Notes under the pieces: generated by a model
The model's database searches: none
What the model was told of the DNA's origin: nothing
The model's input: the letters and a program-made list of their open reading frames with translations, nothing else
Part shown: in pieces, positions 1 to 7,611 of the stretch
Position numbering within the stretch: the first letter of the stretch is position 1
How the letters are laid out: every line of letters begins with the position of its first letter
Position numbers and translations under genes: made by a program
Source: CAZUDO01 sp964618895
GTDB taxonomy: Bacteria > Desulfobacterota > Binatia > DP-6
NCBI GenBank assembly: GCA_964618895.1
Contig: CAZUDO010000038.1
Coordinates: forward strand, 1-64,000
Length of the DNA: 64,000 bases
Reading direction: 5' to 3'

Positions 1-2
1 AG

Positions 3-173
3 GCCAAGACGTTCGAGCTGCGCGCCGCCACCAGCCTGGCGCGGCTCTGGCAGCGTCAGGACAAGCGTGCCGCCGCCCGCGCCCTCCTCGCCCCGCTCTA
101 CGCCTGGTTCACCGAAGGCTTCGCCACCCGCGACCTGCAGGCCGCGAAGGCGCTGCTCGAGGAACTGGCGTAG
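3..173 (+). CDS. C-terminal end of an AAA/TPR adenylate-cyclase-type regulator (5' end outside window)
   Basis: The frame is open from the window edge and ends at TAG 171-173, giving 56 residues. It carries the ending typical of large proteins with a zinc ribbon, a class III cyclase domain, an AAA ATPase domain and TPRs: an alanine-rich helix, then LYAWFTEGF, then a DLQxAKALLEEL tail. Only the last TPR helix and tail are inside the window, so activity cannot be judged. A second, degenerate copy of the same tail lies at 1845-1940 and other pieces of such a gene lie at 998-1816, so the locus holds parts of at least two related genes. Family assignment rests on recalled family endings. Confidence 0.6.
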   Translation, partial: AKTFELRAATSLARLWQRQDKRAAARALLAPLYAWFTEGFATRDLQAAKALLEELA

Positions 174-343
174 GAGGTGGTCTTCGCCATCGACACCTCT
201 CCGTCCGAGTCCCGAAGGTGGCCAAGTTGTCCGCTTCCCACGAAACGATCTGTTGCTCCGGTTGCAGGTGTCTGGCCAGGTCCCCGACGGCAACGGTCTC
301 GGGCGTCTGGCCCGTGCGGCAGCCTTCTGGTAGCTTCGGTCCC

Positions 344-559
344 GTGAAGGTCGCGCAAGGCCGGGTCGTTCGGGGTGCGATCACAACGCGTGCGCGCTTT
401 CCTGAGGGCGCACGGCTGACTTTGGTGCAACACGACGAACGACCGCCGGTGGACCTCGATCCCGACGAGGAAGCCGGCGTACTGGCGGGCATTGCCGAAA
501 TCGACGCCGGCAAGGGCATCACGGCCTCACGGCTCCGGCGGAACCTCCGTCGCCGCTGA
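344..559 (+). CDS. Putative antitoxin of a ParE-type module
   Basis: This 71-residue acidic/basic protein starts at GTG 344; the same frame runs upstream to an ATG at 218, but that extension looks non-coding. The N-terminal half (GRVVRGAITTRARFPEGARL) resembles a short beta-strand DNA-binding segment. The C-terminal part is acidic (DLDPDEEAGVLAGIAEID) and ends in a basic tail, LRRNLRRR. It lies 30 nt upstream of a ParE-like toxin gene on the same strand, the usual antitoxin-first order. I do not recognise the antitoxin family, so the role is inferred from size, charge and neighbour. Autoregulation would be expected but no operator is obvious. Confidence 0.5.
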   Translation: MKVAQGRVVRGAITTRARFPEGARLTLVQHDERPPVDLDPDEEAGVLAGIAEIDAGKGITASRLRRNLRRR

Positions 560-589
560 CGGATCGTTGCGAACACGGCGAAGCGGGTC

Positions 590-904
590 GTGGCGGCGTC
601 CACCTACACCACGATCGTCGCTCCAATCGCCGAAGCGCAGATCGAGGCTGCACTCGTCTGGTGGGCGAGAAACCGCGCAGGGGCACAGGAGCTGCTCGCA
701 CGGGAGATCGATACCGCGATTGGAACGATCGAGCAGGTCCCGCAGATGGGGCGCCGAACCAGAAGCCGGCTGTTCCGTGACGTCCGCCGCCTACTCCTCC
801 GCGGGAGCGGCTATCACCTGTACTACCAGGTGAGGCACGAGCGGGGGGAGATTCGCGTCGTCTACTTCCGGCACTCGAGGCGACGACCTTTTCCACGCCG
901 ATGA
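590..904 (+). CDS. RelE/ParE-family toxin
   Basis: This 104-residue basic protein starts at GTG 590. It has the ParE/RelE layout: an N-terminal strand (TTIVAPIAEAQIEAAL), two helices with WWARN and LLAREIDTAIGTIEQVP, an RLFRDVRRLLLRGSGYHL strand, then YYQV and RVVYFRHSRRR near the end, matching the Y...R...Y and HxRR pattern of ParE toxins. ParE proteins target gyrase and RelE proteins cut ribosome-bound mRNA; which applies here cannot be told. Length is normal for the family and no disruption is seen, so it may be active with the protein encoded just upstream. Confidence 0.72.
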   Translation: MAASTYTTIVAPIAEAQIEAALVWWARNRAGAQELLAREIDTAIGTIEQVPQMGRRTRSRLFRDVRRLLLRGSGYHLYYQVRHERGEIRVVYFRHSRRRPFPRR

Positions 905-997
905 GACCGCGATTGCGGCGAACCGAACGCTCGCCGGACGTCCCATTCCGACGTGCACGGCCAACGTGGTAGTCACCGCACGCGAGACGACACACGA

Positions 998-1816
998 TGC
1001 GCTGCCCGTCCTGTGACCACGACAACCGATCGGTGAGTCGCCCGAGCTGCCGCGAGTGCTCGCCGGAATGGCGGATGCCTATTTCGTGAAGGGTGACCTC
1101 GCGACTTCGGCCTTGAGGTCGCGCAGGAGGCCCTGGCAGCCGCCGAGCGCACGGGAGAGGCGTTCGACCTCCTCTCGGCTCACTACCAAGTCGGCGCTCC
1201 GTTGCTCTTCCAGGGCCAGTTCTTGCGGGCTCTGCAGCATTTCGAGCAGACCATCAGATTATACGATCCCAGCGCGCATGGGTCTCTGGCGTACGCGGCG
1301 GGAATCGATCGTGGAGCCAACGCCCGCGCGTTTGCGGCCGGGTGTCACTGGTACCTTGGCTATCCCGACCGGGCGCTGGCGGTGAGCGAGGAGGCGGTGG
1401 CGCTGGCGAAGCGCGTGGAACATCCGGTTCGCCTCCTGTCCAGCAACAGCTTGTTCGCGCGCTGCACCGAGGAGGAGCTGGCCCAGCTCGCCGCGACCGC
1501 CTATCCGATGAGCTTCGAGCCCGGCGACCTCCTGTGCACGGAGGGGGGCGAGTCGCCCGAGTGCTACATCATCGAAGAAGGGTACGCCGTCGTCACCGTC
1601 GGCCGCAAAGGCGCCGGGACCGTCGGGGAGCATGACGTGGTCGGCGAACGTGGCGTGCTGCTCGACACGACCCGTGCCGCCACGGTGACGGCCACGACCC
1701 ACATGATCACCTACGCCATCTCGCGCGAACGGCTGCGGGCGCTCGTCGCCGGCAACGCGGTGGCGCGCGAGTGGATGCTGCCGGAAATGGTGCGGCGCTA
1801 TCCGAACGCCCGGTGA
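998..1816 (+). pseudogene. Degraded zinc-ribbon/AAA-TPR cyclase-type regulator joined to a cyclic-nucleotide-binding domain
   Basis: The ATG at 998 opens a zinc-ribbon start (MRCPSCDHDNR...C..C) like that at the N-terminus of AAA/TPR cyclase-type proteins. Within about 35 codons it continues directly into internal TPR sequence (GMADAYFVKGDL), so the cyclase and ATPase core is missing. A frameshift near 1112 separates this from the next open stretch, about 1113-1816, which reads TPR helices (LLFQGQFLRALQHFEQTI) and then a cNMP-binding domain of about 120 residues with FEPGDLLCTEG, a GERG turn and DTTRAATVTATT. The cNMP part looks intact and could be translated from TTG 1202. A family tail follows as a separate remnant at 1845-1940. 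Confidence 0.6.
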
Positions 1817-1844
1817 GATGCCAGGGGCGGATCCACGGGCCCCG

Positions 1845-1940
1845 CGCCCTCCTTAGCCCCCTCTACGCCTGGTTCACCGAAGGATTCACCACGCGCGACC
1901 TGCAGGACGCGAAGGCGCTCTTCGACCACCTCGGGGATAC
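1845..1940 (+). pseudogene. Second remnant of the AAA/TPR regulator C-terminus
   Basis: This stretch translates to RALLSPLYAWFTEGFTTRDL followed by QDAKALFDHL, a close match to the tail that ends at 173. No start codon or upstream domain is attached in frame, and the frame runs on past the normal end of the family. It probably marks the 3' end of the gene whose front part is at 998-1816, or a duplicated tail. Confidence 0.5.
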
Positions 1941-1956
1941 CCCGCTCGTCTCCACC

Positions 1957-2373
1957 CTAGCGGCTCCCCGCGAGGGGGATGCGGGTGCCGTCCGGACGGC
2001 GCCACGTGGTGTGGAACTCGCTATCGTAGGTCCACACCTTCCAGCGCATCTCCCGTCCGGAGACCACGGCGAGCCAGCCGTCGGTCCAGTCGGGCTCGTG
2101 CTCGCCGTAGCGCACCAGCCACTCGAACACCTCGGCGCGCAGTCCGGGATCGTCCCCACCCTCGTACGGCTTCGGCGCCAGCGAGATCAGCAGCCGGGCC
2201 AGCCGGACGCGCTGGACGGGGTGAGGCAGGAGGAAGCAACACTCGGAGAGCACGGCGCCGCCGACGACCAGCGGACGACGGGCCAGCCGATCGAGATCCC
2301 GTAGGGCCGTACGGTGGAGGCGGTCGCGCGGGTCGCACAGCGCGACCAGCGGCCCGGCATCTACCAGGATCAC
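1957..2373 (-). CDS. PIN-domain toxin (VapC-like)
   Basis: The 138-residue protein begins MILVDAGPLVALCDPRDRLH, the classic PIN N-terminus with the first catalytic Asp at residue 5. SECCFLLPH supplies the conserved Glu near residue 45, and the C-terminal half carries further acidic residues (DWTDGWLAV, WTYDSEFHT). PIN toxins are Mg2+-dependent RNases. The ATG at 2373 overlaps the stop of the upstream antitoxin gene by 4 nt (ATGA), indicating translational coupling. The length is normal and no lesion is visible. The RNA target cannot be predicted. Confidence 0.75.
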   Translation of the reverse strand: MILVDAGPLVALCDPRDRLHRTALRDLDRLARRPLVVGGAVLSECCFLLPHPVQRVRLARLLISLAPKPYEGGDDPGLRAEVFEWLVRYGEHEPDWTDGWLAVVSGREMRWKVWTYDSEFHTTWRRPDGTRIPLAGSR

Positions 2374-2654
2374 CGGCGGCCCCGCCGCAACCTCGCCTGG
2401 ATGGCGCTCCGTGCCGTCCGGCGCTGGTGCACGTCGTCCGCGCGCGCCGGCAGGTCCGCGGGGTCGGGATGGGCGGCCGTGATCTCCCTGACGATGTCGC
2501 TCGGACGCCGCCGGGACACGCGGCCGGCAAGCCGGCGCGCATATTCGGTGCGGATGGCCTGGCGGATGAGCTGCGAGAGCTGGATGCCGTTCGTACGCAG
2601 GGCAGTTGCCATGCGGGCGTCCTCCGGGCCGAGCCGGACGTTCAGCAACTTCAC
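2370..2654 (-). CDS. Ribbon-helix-helix antitoxin partner of the PIN toxin
   Basis: I place the start at GTG 2654 because the conserved N-terminal strand (VKLLNVRLGPEDARMATAL) begins there; a longer frame to 2741 lacks family sequence. The RHH fold is suggested by the strand, then ALRTNGIQLSQLIRQAIRTE, a helix pair usual in CopG/Arc-type repressors. The 94-residue protein ends in an arginine-rich tail that may bind the toxin. It directly precedes and overlaps the PIN gene. Such antitoxins bind DNA as dimers and repress their own operon. Confidence 0.65.
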   Translation of the reverse strand: MKLLNVRLGPEDARMATALRTNGIQLSQLIRQAIRTEYARRLAGRVSRRRPSDIVREITAAHPDPADLPARADDVHQRRTARSAIQARLRRGRR

Positions 2655-2744
2655 GCCGTGACTGTAAATGCCGGGTGTCTTTACGTCAACCGCCGCGGGA
2701 TGGCCCCGCAGCGCGGCCCGGAGACCCCTGCGTGTGGTCATCGG

Positions 2745-3065
2745 CTACAGTGGCACACCCAATCGCTCCGCCCTCGCCACACTCCTCTGGTTGCGATCGA
2801 AGGTGAGAAAGCGCTTCCCGCCGAGGTGGAGGGCGGTCGCCACATGCAAGCCGGCGCCGTCGTCACACGGCCAACCGTGACGTCCGCCTCAAAGTCGGCC
2901 CAGCACGTGGCGGCATTTCCGGGGCGCAGCGCACCCCGGTATTCGGCGAAACGCAAGGCGTTCGCCAACTCGTATTTCGTTGAGGATCGAGAGAGCAATG
3001 GTTGCGACTGCTTGCGAATCCACGCGATCGCGCGCGTCGAGTGCGTGTCTTGAAGAACGAGGCAA
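2745..3065 (-). pseudogene. Broken PIN-domain toxin gene cut by repeat A
   Basis: Reading from about 3060 down to a stop at 2745-2747, two frames together give a PIN protein. The first frame gives HSTRAIAWIRKQSQPLL, KYELANALRFAEYRG and WADFEADVTVGR. After a frame change the second gives GLHVATALHLGGKRFLTFDR and then NQRSVARAERLGVPL. The N-terminal strand with the first catalytic Asp is absent: the homology stops where repeat A begins (3066). The gene has therefore lost its start and carries at least one frameshift, probably with an internal deletion. It lies just upstream of the intact PIN/RHH pair on the same strand. Confidence 0.65.
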
Positions 3066-3080
3066 GTCGCGGCGGGCGTT

Positions 3081-3209
3081 CGCGGTGGTGGGGAGGCCGG
3101 GCAGGGGTCTCCGCTTCGTTCGCCGACGGTCGGCGCGCGCTGCCACACATGCGCTGCGCATCGTCGGCTCAAGGCGCTCCGACCCCTGCCCGGCCTCCCC
3201 ACCGCCGCG
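3081..3209 (+). repeat. Hairpin A1: 71-nt core with 29-bp arms
   Basis: Arms 3081-3109 and 3181-3209 are complementary over 29 bp with one G-T mismatch; the inner 20 bp (GGGGAGGCCGGGCAGGGGTC) are perfect. They enclose a core of exactly 71 nt, 3110-3180. The core starts TCCGCTTCG, has an inner stem GCCGACG/CGTCGGC, an apical CCACA, and ends CTCAAGGCGCTCC. The same core occurs at 3314-3384, 31004-31074 and 60891-60961 with other arms. Confidence 0.85.
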
Positions 3210-3293
3210 CCGACCGTCACACTCCCCTCCCCCCCAAACGACGACCGTCGTCGGGCGTCACCCGGTGCGGCGCACTGGCGGTGCGTGACGAGT

Positions 3294-3404
3294 CGCGGGC
3301 GCGGGGTGTCCGCGGCGCGCCTTGAGCCGACGACGCGCAGCGCATGTGTGGCAGCACGTGCCGATCGTCGGCGAACGAAGCGCAGCGGACACCCCGCGCC
3401 CGCG
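3294..3404 (-). repeat. Hairpin A2: 71-nt core with perfect 20-bp arms
   Basis: Arms 3294-3313 (CGCGGGCGCGGGGTGTCCGC) and 3385-3404 are perfectly complementary and unrelated in sequence to the arms of hairpin A1. The 71-nt core, 3314-3384, is the A1-type core in the opposite orientation. The core keeps TTCGTTCGCCGACG, CCACACATGCGCTGCGC and GTCGGCTCAAGGCG when read on the minus strand. Confidence 0.85.
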
Positions 3405-3430
3405 GACCGGCCCCACACCCAGAGCCCCCC

Positions 3431-4288
3431 TCACCGCCCCCGCCGCCCGAGCGGCGGCAGGAAGTCCGGCATGTCGGCGCTCGGCCGCATCGACCACCGC
3501 GCCGGGCGGCGCTCGCGGAACGCCTGCACGCCTTCGCGCGCATCGGGCTGCTGGCCGGCCCACCAGAAAGCGTGCGCCTCCAGGTCCTCGGCGCGGGCAG
3601 CATCGGTCTCGCCCAGGAACGACCACAGGAGGCGCTTGGTGATCGCCACCGACACCGGCGCGGTCTCGGCGACGATCTCGGCGGCGAGCGCGCGCGCGGC
3701 CGGCAGCAGCTCGGCATCGGGCACGACGCGGCTCACGATACCGAACTCGAGCGCCTCGCGGGCGCTCAGCATGCGCCCGGTGAGCAGCAGCTCGGCGGCG
3801 CGCGCCATCCCCACCAGGCGAGGCAGCGTCCACGTGCTGAGCGCCTCGGGCACGACGCCGCGGCGGACGAAGACGAACCCGATCTTGGCGCTCTCGGCCG
3901 CCAGGCGGATGTCCCACTGCAGCGGCAGCGTGGCCCCCACCCCGACGGCGGCGCCGTTGATGGCGGCGATGATCGGCTTGCGCACGTCCCAGGGGGCGAT
4001 GGCGCGCGGCGGCTTCTCCCACGGCCGCTCCGCGGGGGGCGTCCAGTCCGTTCCGGCGCTGCGGTCGAACTGCACACCCCCGGGCGACATGTCGGCCCCG
4101 GCGCAGAAGCCGCGTCCCGCACCGGTGACGACGATCGCGCGCACGCCGTCGTCGGCGTCGCAGGCAGCGAACGCCTCGGCAAGCTCGCGCCCCATGGTGC
4201 GGGTGTACGCGTTCAGCTTGTCGGGGCGGTTGAGCGTGACCAGTGCCACCCTGTCCGTGACCTCGAGCAGGATATCGCGGTACGCCAT
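3431..4288 (-). CDS. Enoyl-CoA hydratase/isomerase family protein
   Basis: This 285-residue crotonase-fold protein starts MAYRDILLEVTDRVALVTLN. The oxyanion-hole segment GAGRGFCAGADMS (about residues 55-67) and the second loop AAINGAAVGVGATLPLQWD (about 108-126) are both present. The C-terminal trimerisation helix region (ITKRLLWSFLGETDA) follows. It probably hydrates or isomerises acyl-CoA substrates. The insert SPGGVQFDRSAG after the first loop is longer than in canonical hydratases, so the substrate is uncertain. It lies 9 nt downstream of fused etfBA on the same strand, which suggests acyl-CoA oxidation feeding electrons to ETF. The active-site Glu pair of true crotonase is not clear, so another crotonase activity is possible. 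Confidence 0.85.
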   Translation of the reverse strand: MAYRDILLEVTDRVALVTLNRPDKLNAYTRTMGRELAEAFAACDADDGVRAIVVTGAGRGFCAGADMSPGGVQFDRSAGTDWTPPAERPWEKPPRAIAPWDVRKPIIAAINGAAVGVGATLPLQWDIRLAAESAKIGFVFVRRGVVPEALSTWTLPRLVGMARAAELLLTGRMLSAREALEFGIVSRVVPDAELLPAARALAAEIVAETAPVSVAITKRLLWSFLGETDAARAEDLEAHAFWWAGQQPDAREGVQAFRERRPARWSMRPSADMPDFLPPLGRRGR

Positions 4289-4297
4289 GGGTGCCGG

Positions 4298-6106
4298 CTA
4301 CGCCGGGCGGAGCGCCGCCTCGAGGTGCGGCAACAGGGTGGTGTAGTCGGCGACCACGCCCAGGTCGCAGGCCTTCAGGATGGCCGCCTTCGGGTTCTTG
4401 TTGACGGCGACGATGACCCCCGCGCGCCGGAGGCCGACCATGTGCTCCATGGCCCCGCCGACGGCCAGTGCTACGTAGAGCCGGGGCGCGATCGCCCGGC
4501 CGGTGAGGCCGACCTGGTGCTGGCGTGGCAGCCACCCGGCGTCGGTCACCTCGCGGGTGGCGGCGACCGCCGCGCCGAGCCGCTCGGCGAGCTGCAGGAT
4601 GGCGGGCAGCGCCTGCGGTCCGCCGATGCCGCGCCCGACACCGATCACGATGCTGGCGGAGTCGATCGCGGCCGCGGCCGCATCCGAGAGCACCTGCACC
4701 CCACGCACGCGGACGCGCGCGGGAACCGCGGGAACCACGAGGGCTTCGACGGCGGCGTGGTGTCCGATACGCGGCTTGCCCGCCGGCAGCACGCCCGGGC
4801 GGACGGTCGCCATCTCGGGCCGGGTGCGCGACAGGATCGGCGCGACGATCGCGCCGCCGAACGCCGGCTTGTGCTGGCGCACCTGGCCCTCGGCGTCGAC
4901 GTCAAGGTCGATGGCGTCGCCGGTGAGTCCCAGACCCAGCCGGGCCGCGACACGCGGGGCCAGGTCGCGCCCGCGACTGGTCGAGCCGAGCAGCACCAGG
5001 CGTGGTGCGCGCGCCTGGATGGCGTCGGCCAGCACAGCGGCGTGGGCGTCGGTCGTGTAGGGCGACAGGCCGGGCCCTTCGGCCACCAGCACCCGGTCGG
5101 CCCCCGCCGCGGCCAGCGCATCGGCGTGCGCCGCCGATGCGCCGATCAGCACCGCCTCGACGCGCGTCCCCAGCACCGCCGCGACGGTCGCCGCCTTGGC
5201 GAGCAGCTCGGCGGTGATGGGGCGGATGCCACGGCCATCGACCTCGGCCACGACCCACACCGGCGCGCCCGTCCCAGCGCTCGTGTCGGGCAGGACCGGG
5301 CGGTCGTCACGCGTGTGCGCGCCGGCGCCGAGGGCCCGCACCCGCTCGCCGAGTGCATGCGCCGTTGCCGCGGGACTATCACCCGTGACCAGCTCGGCGC
5401 GCCGGGCGATCTCGACGTGCTCGACCGCGGCCACGAAGGTCGGCGAGCCGGCGCTGCCGACCATGCCGGCTGCCAGACCGAGGTCCGTGAGGCCCACGGT
5501 TGCAATCGGCTTGGTCGCCGCCGCCTGCCGCTCGGCCTTGGTGGGGAAGCGTTCCTGGGCGATGTCTTCGGCGGTGGTGACGACCACCGGCAGCGACCCC
5601 TCGACGGTCTCGAACCCTTCGTCGGTCTCGCGCTCGGCCTCGAAACGACGGGACGCCGGATCGACCGTGAGGCGGCGCACCGCCGTCACCTGCGGCAGGT
5701 CGAGCAGCTCGGCCACCTCGGGCCCCACCTGCCCGGTCTCGGCGTCCGTGCTGGCGCGGCCGAGGAGCACCAGGTCCGGGGCCTCGCGCCGGAGCGCGGC
5801 GGCCAGGGTACGCGCCGTCGCCAGCGTATCGGAGCCCGCCAGGGCGCGGTCGAGGACGTGCAGGCCGCGGTCGGCACCGAGCGCGAGGCACTCCGCGAGC
5901 GCCTCGTGCGCCGCCGGCGGTCCCATGGTGAGTGCCACCACCTCACCCCCGTGCGCGGCCCGCAGCGCCGTCGCCGCACCGAGCGCACGCAGGTCGAAGC
6001 CGCTCACTTCGCCGGGCACTCCCTCGCGGACCAGGCGCCGGGTCTTCGGGTCGAAACGGAGCGCGCTCAGCACGGGCACGTGCTTGACGCAGACGACGAT
6101 CCGCAT
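4298..6106 (-). CDS. Fused electron transfer flavoprotein, beta-alpha
   Basis: From ATG 6106 the 602-residue product is an EtfB followed by an EtfA in a single chain. Residues 1 to about 260 are EtfB-like: MRIVVCVKHVPV, the ALGADRGLHVLDRALAGSDT nucleotide loop, and STDAETGQVGPEVAELLDLP. From about 270 the chain is EtfA-like: WVVAEVDGRGIRP, GSTSRGRDLAPRVAARL, and the FAD-binding C-terminus with GVGRGIGG, HQVGLTGRAIAPRLYVALAV and AVNKNPKAAILKACDLGVV. ETF collects electrons from acyl-CoA dehydrogenases and passes them to ETF:quinone oxidoreductase. The subunits are normally separate genes; the sequence is open throughout with no stop between them. The gene sits between ccmD and an enoyl-CoA hydratase. 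Confidence 0.88.
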   Translation of the reverse strand: MRIVVCVKHVPVLSALRFDPKTRRLVREGVPGEVSGFDLRALGAATALRAAHGGEVVALTMGPPAAHEALAECLALGADRGLHVLDRALAGSDTLATARTLAAALRREAPDLVLLGRASTDAETGQVGPEVAELLDLPQVTAVRRLTVDPASRRFEAERETDEGFETVEGSLPVVVTTAEDIAQERFPTKAERQAAATKPIATVGLTDLGLAAGMVGSAGSPTFVAAVEHVEIARRAELVTGDSPAATAHALGERVRALGAGAHTRDDRPVLPDTSAGTGAPVWVVAEVDGRGIRPITAELLAKAATVAAVLGTRVEAVLIGASAAHADALAAAGADRVLVAEGPGLSPYTTDAHAAVLADAIQARAPRLVLLGSTSRGRDLAPRVAARLGLGLTGDAIDLDVDAEGQVRQHKPAFGGAIVAPILSRTRPEMATVRPGVLPAGKPRIGHHAAVEALVVPAVPARVRVRGVQVLSDAAAAAIDSASIVIGVGRGIGGPQALPAILQLAERLGAAVAATREVTDAGWLPRQHQVGLTGRAIAPRLYVALAVGGAMEHMVGLRRAGVIVAVNKNPKAAILKACDLGVVADYTTLLPHLEAALRPA

Positions 6107-6114
6107 CGTTCCCT

Positions 6115-6252
6115 TCAGCGCTCGAGCAACCGGCGCAACTCGCGCACCTCTTCCTCGAGCTCGCGGTTCCGGCGCGCGAGCCGCAGCAGATACGCCCACA
6201 GCCCGATCCAGACCGCGGCGTAGGCCGCGAACAGGTACGGCAGATTGGTCAT
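6115..6252 (-). CDS. ccmD: CcmD-like small membrane protein of the haem exporter
   Basis: This 45-residue protein was found by position and composition. It starts MTNLPYLFAAYAAVWIGLW, one membrane helix followed by a basic/acidic coiled segment (LARRNRELEEEVRELRRLL). CcmD proteins are single-pass peptides that help CcmABC release haem-loaded CcmE. The ATG at 6252 overlaps the end of ccmC by 4 nt, and fused etfBA follows 8 nt downstream. Length and topology match the family, which has little sequence conservation, so the call leans on context. Confidence 0.75.
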   Translation of the reverse strand: MTNLPYLFAAYAAVWIGLWAYLLRLARRNRELEEEVRELRRLLER

Positions 6253-6938
6253 CCCACCTCCCCACGGCGGGCGAGCGCCCGGTCCCGCAACTCCGCCACT
6301 TCAACTGCCAGCCGCTCTCCCCGTACCCGGAGCGCCATCAGCCAGCTGGCCAGCAGGAGCATGGCCACGGCCGACACGTACAGCGCGACGCGCATCGACG
6401 GGTCCACCAACCCGCTCCCGCCCTCGGGACGCGTGAGCACCGACGGATGGATGCCACGCAGGAGCCGTACCGATACCCGGATGAGCGGGATATCGAGCAC
6501 ACCGACGATTCCCAGCACGGCCGCGTAGCGCCGTACTCCCTCTTCCGGGCCGCCGAAGGCGCGCAGCATGAGATAGCTCACGTAGATGGCCCACAGGATG
6601 ATGGTCATGGTGAGGCGGGGATCCCACGTCCACCACACCCCCCAGATGGGCCGTGCCCAGATGGGCCCGGTGATCAGGACGAGGGTACAGAAGAGCACGC
6701 CGATCTCCGCCGCCGCGAGGGCCAGTCGATCGGCCGCCATCGAGCCGTTCCACAGGTAGACCGCGCTCGCGCCCGCCACCAGGAAGAAGCCGAGGAACGC
6801 GACCCATGCCGAGGCGACGTGGAAATAGAAGATGCGCTGCACGATCCCCATCTCGCGCTCGGTCGGCACGACCATGAAGATCAGGTAGAGCGCCCCCAAA
6901 ACGGCGACACCGGTCAGGATGGGCAGTACGCGGCGCAT
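6249..6938 (-). CDS. ccmC: Haem exporter protein CcmC
   Basis: This 229-residue integral membrane protein has about six hydrophobic helices. It carries the tryptophan-rich haem-handling motif WGVWWTWDPR near residue 100, with conserved His residues in FYFHVASAW (about 39) and GIHPS. CcmC loads haem onto the chaperone CcmE at the periplasmic face. I chose ATG 6938, 4 nt after the ccmB stop; an in-frame ATG at 6959 would overlap ccmB by 17 nt. It is followed by ccmD with a 4-nt overlap. Confidence 0.93.
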   Translation of the reverse strand: MRRVLPILTGVAVLGALYLIFMVVPTEREMGIVQRIFYFHVASAWVAFLGFFLVAGASAVYLWNGSMAADRLALAAAEIGVLFCTLVLITGPIWARPIWGVWWTWDPRLTMTIILWAIYVSYLMLRAFGGPEEGVRRYAAVLGIVGVLDIPLIRVSVRLLRGIHPSVLTRPEGGSGLVDPSMRVALYVSAVAMLLLASWLMALRVRGERLAVEVAELRDRALARRGEVG

Positions 6939-6942
6939 GGCG

Positions 6943-7611
6943 TCAGTCGCGGACAACATACGCGAACAGGAGGAAACCGGCCACCGTGAAGATCACGTCG
7001 AAGGCGACCAGGACCGTGACCGCCTCGCCGGCCGCCGCCAGCCCTCCGGCCAGCACCGCCCGGGTGGCCGCCACCGCCCCGATGAGCAGCGGGACCAGCA
7101 ACGGCAGGAGGAGCAGCGGCAGCAGCACCTCGTGCGCCCGCGTCCGGGCGGCGACGGCGGCGAACAGCGTCGCCAGGGCGGCGAAGCCGACGTTGCCGAG
7201 GAAGAGAACGAGCAGGAGCCCCGGCAGCACCCGGCCGACGTCGACGTGCAGGAACAACGCCACCAGTGGCACGACCACTGCCTGCATGACGGCCAGCAGC
7301 GTCACGTTGGCGAGCATCTTACCGACGTAGATGGCGGCCGGGTCGATGGGCGCGGTGAGCAGTCCGGCCAGGCAGTCGTTCTCGCGCTCGAGGAGGAAGC
7401 CGCGCTGCACGCCGAGGAGCCCCGTGAACAGGAACGTGGCCCAGAGCACGCTCGGCGCGAGGGCCGGCGCCTCGTCGGGCGGCACGTCGTGGGCGATCGT
7501 GAACACCACCAGCAGCAGCACGCCGAGGACGAGCACGCTCGACACGCTCTCGCGCGTGCGCCACTCGATGTACAGGTCCTTCCGCAAGATGGCGACGGCG
7601 CTCGCCAGCAT
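6943..7611 (-). CDS. ccmB: Haem exporter ABC permease CcmB
   Basis: The 222-residue hydrophobic protein starts at ATG 7611 (MLASAVAILRKDLYIEWRTR). It has about six membrane spans and the cytoplasmic LLERENDCLAGLLTAPID segment typical of CcmB. With CcmA it forms the ABC transporter that uses ATP to release haem-CcmE from CcmC. The start overlaps the last base of ccmA, and the order ccmA-ccmB-ccmC-ccmD is standard. Confidence 0.93.
   Translation of the reverse strand: MLASAVAILRKDLYIEWRTRESVSSVLVLGVLLLVVFTIAHDVPPDEAPALAPSVLWATFLFTGLLGVQRGFLLERENDCLAGLLTAPIDPAAIYVGKMLANVTLLAVMQAVVVPLVALFLHVDVGRVLPGLLLVLFLGNVGFAALATLFAAVAARTRAHEVLLPLLLLPLLVPLLIGAVAATRAVLAGGLAAAGEAVTVLVAFDVIFTVAGFLLFAYVVRD

Larger units (their letters stand above)
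3066..3437 (+). repeat. Repeat A: two-hairpin repeat, inverted relative to 30944-31266
   Basis: The 372-bp block contains two large hairpins (3081-3209 and 3294-3404) separated by an 84-nt linker that includes a C-run (CCCTCCCCCCC). The same block recurs in reverse complement at 30944-31266. Shared sequence begins with GTCGCGGCGGGCGTTCGC at 3066 and fades around the stop codon of the enoyl-CoA hydratase gene (3431). Its left edge coincides with the loss of the 5' end of a PIN gene. Short readable frames exist on both strands but none resembles a protein. Confidence 0.8.

Noticed and set aside
3066..3437. CRISPR array
   Set aside because: There are only two hairpin units, in opposite orientation, without regular spacers or cas genes.
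3344..6223. Very long plus-strand open frame (959 codons)
   Set aside because: It is antisense to enoyl-CoA hydratase and fused etfBA, has biased Arg/Gly/His composition and no family motifs; a high-GC shadow frame.
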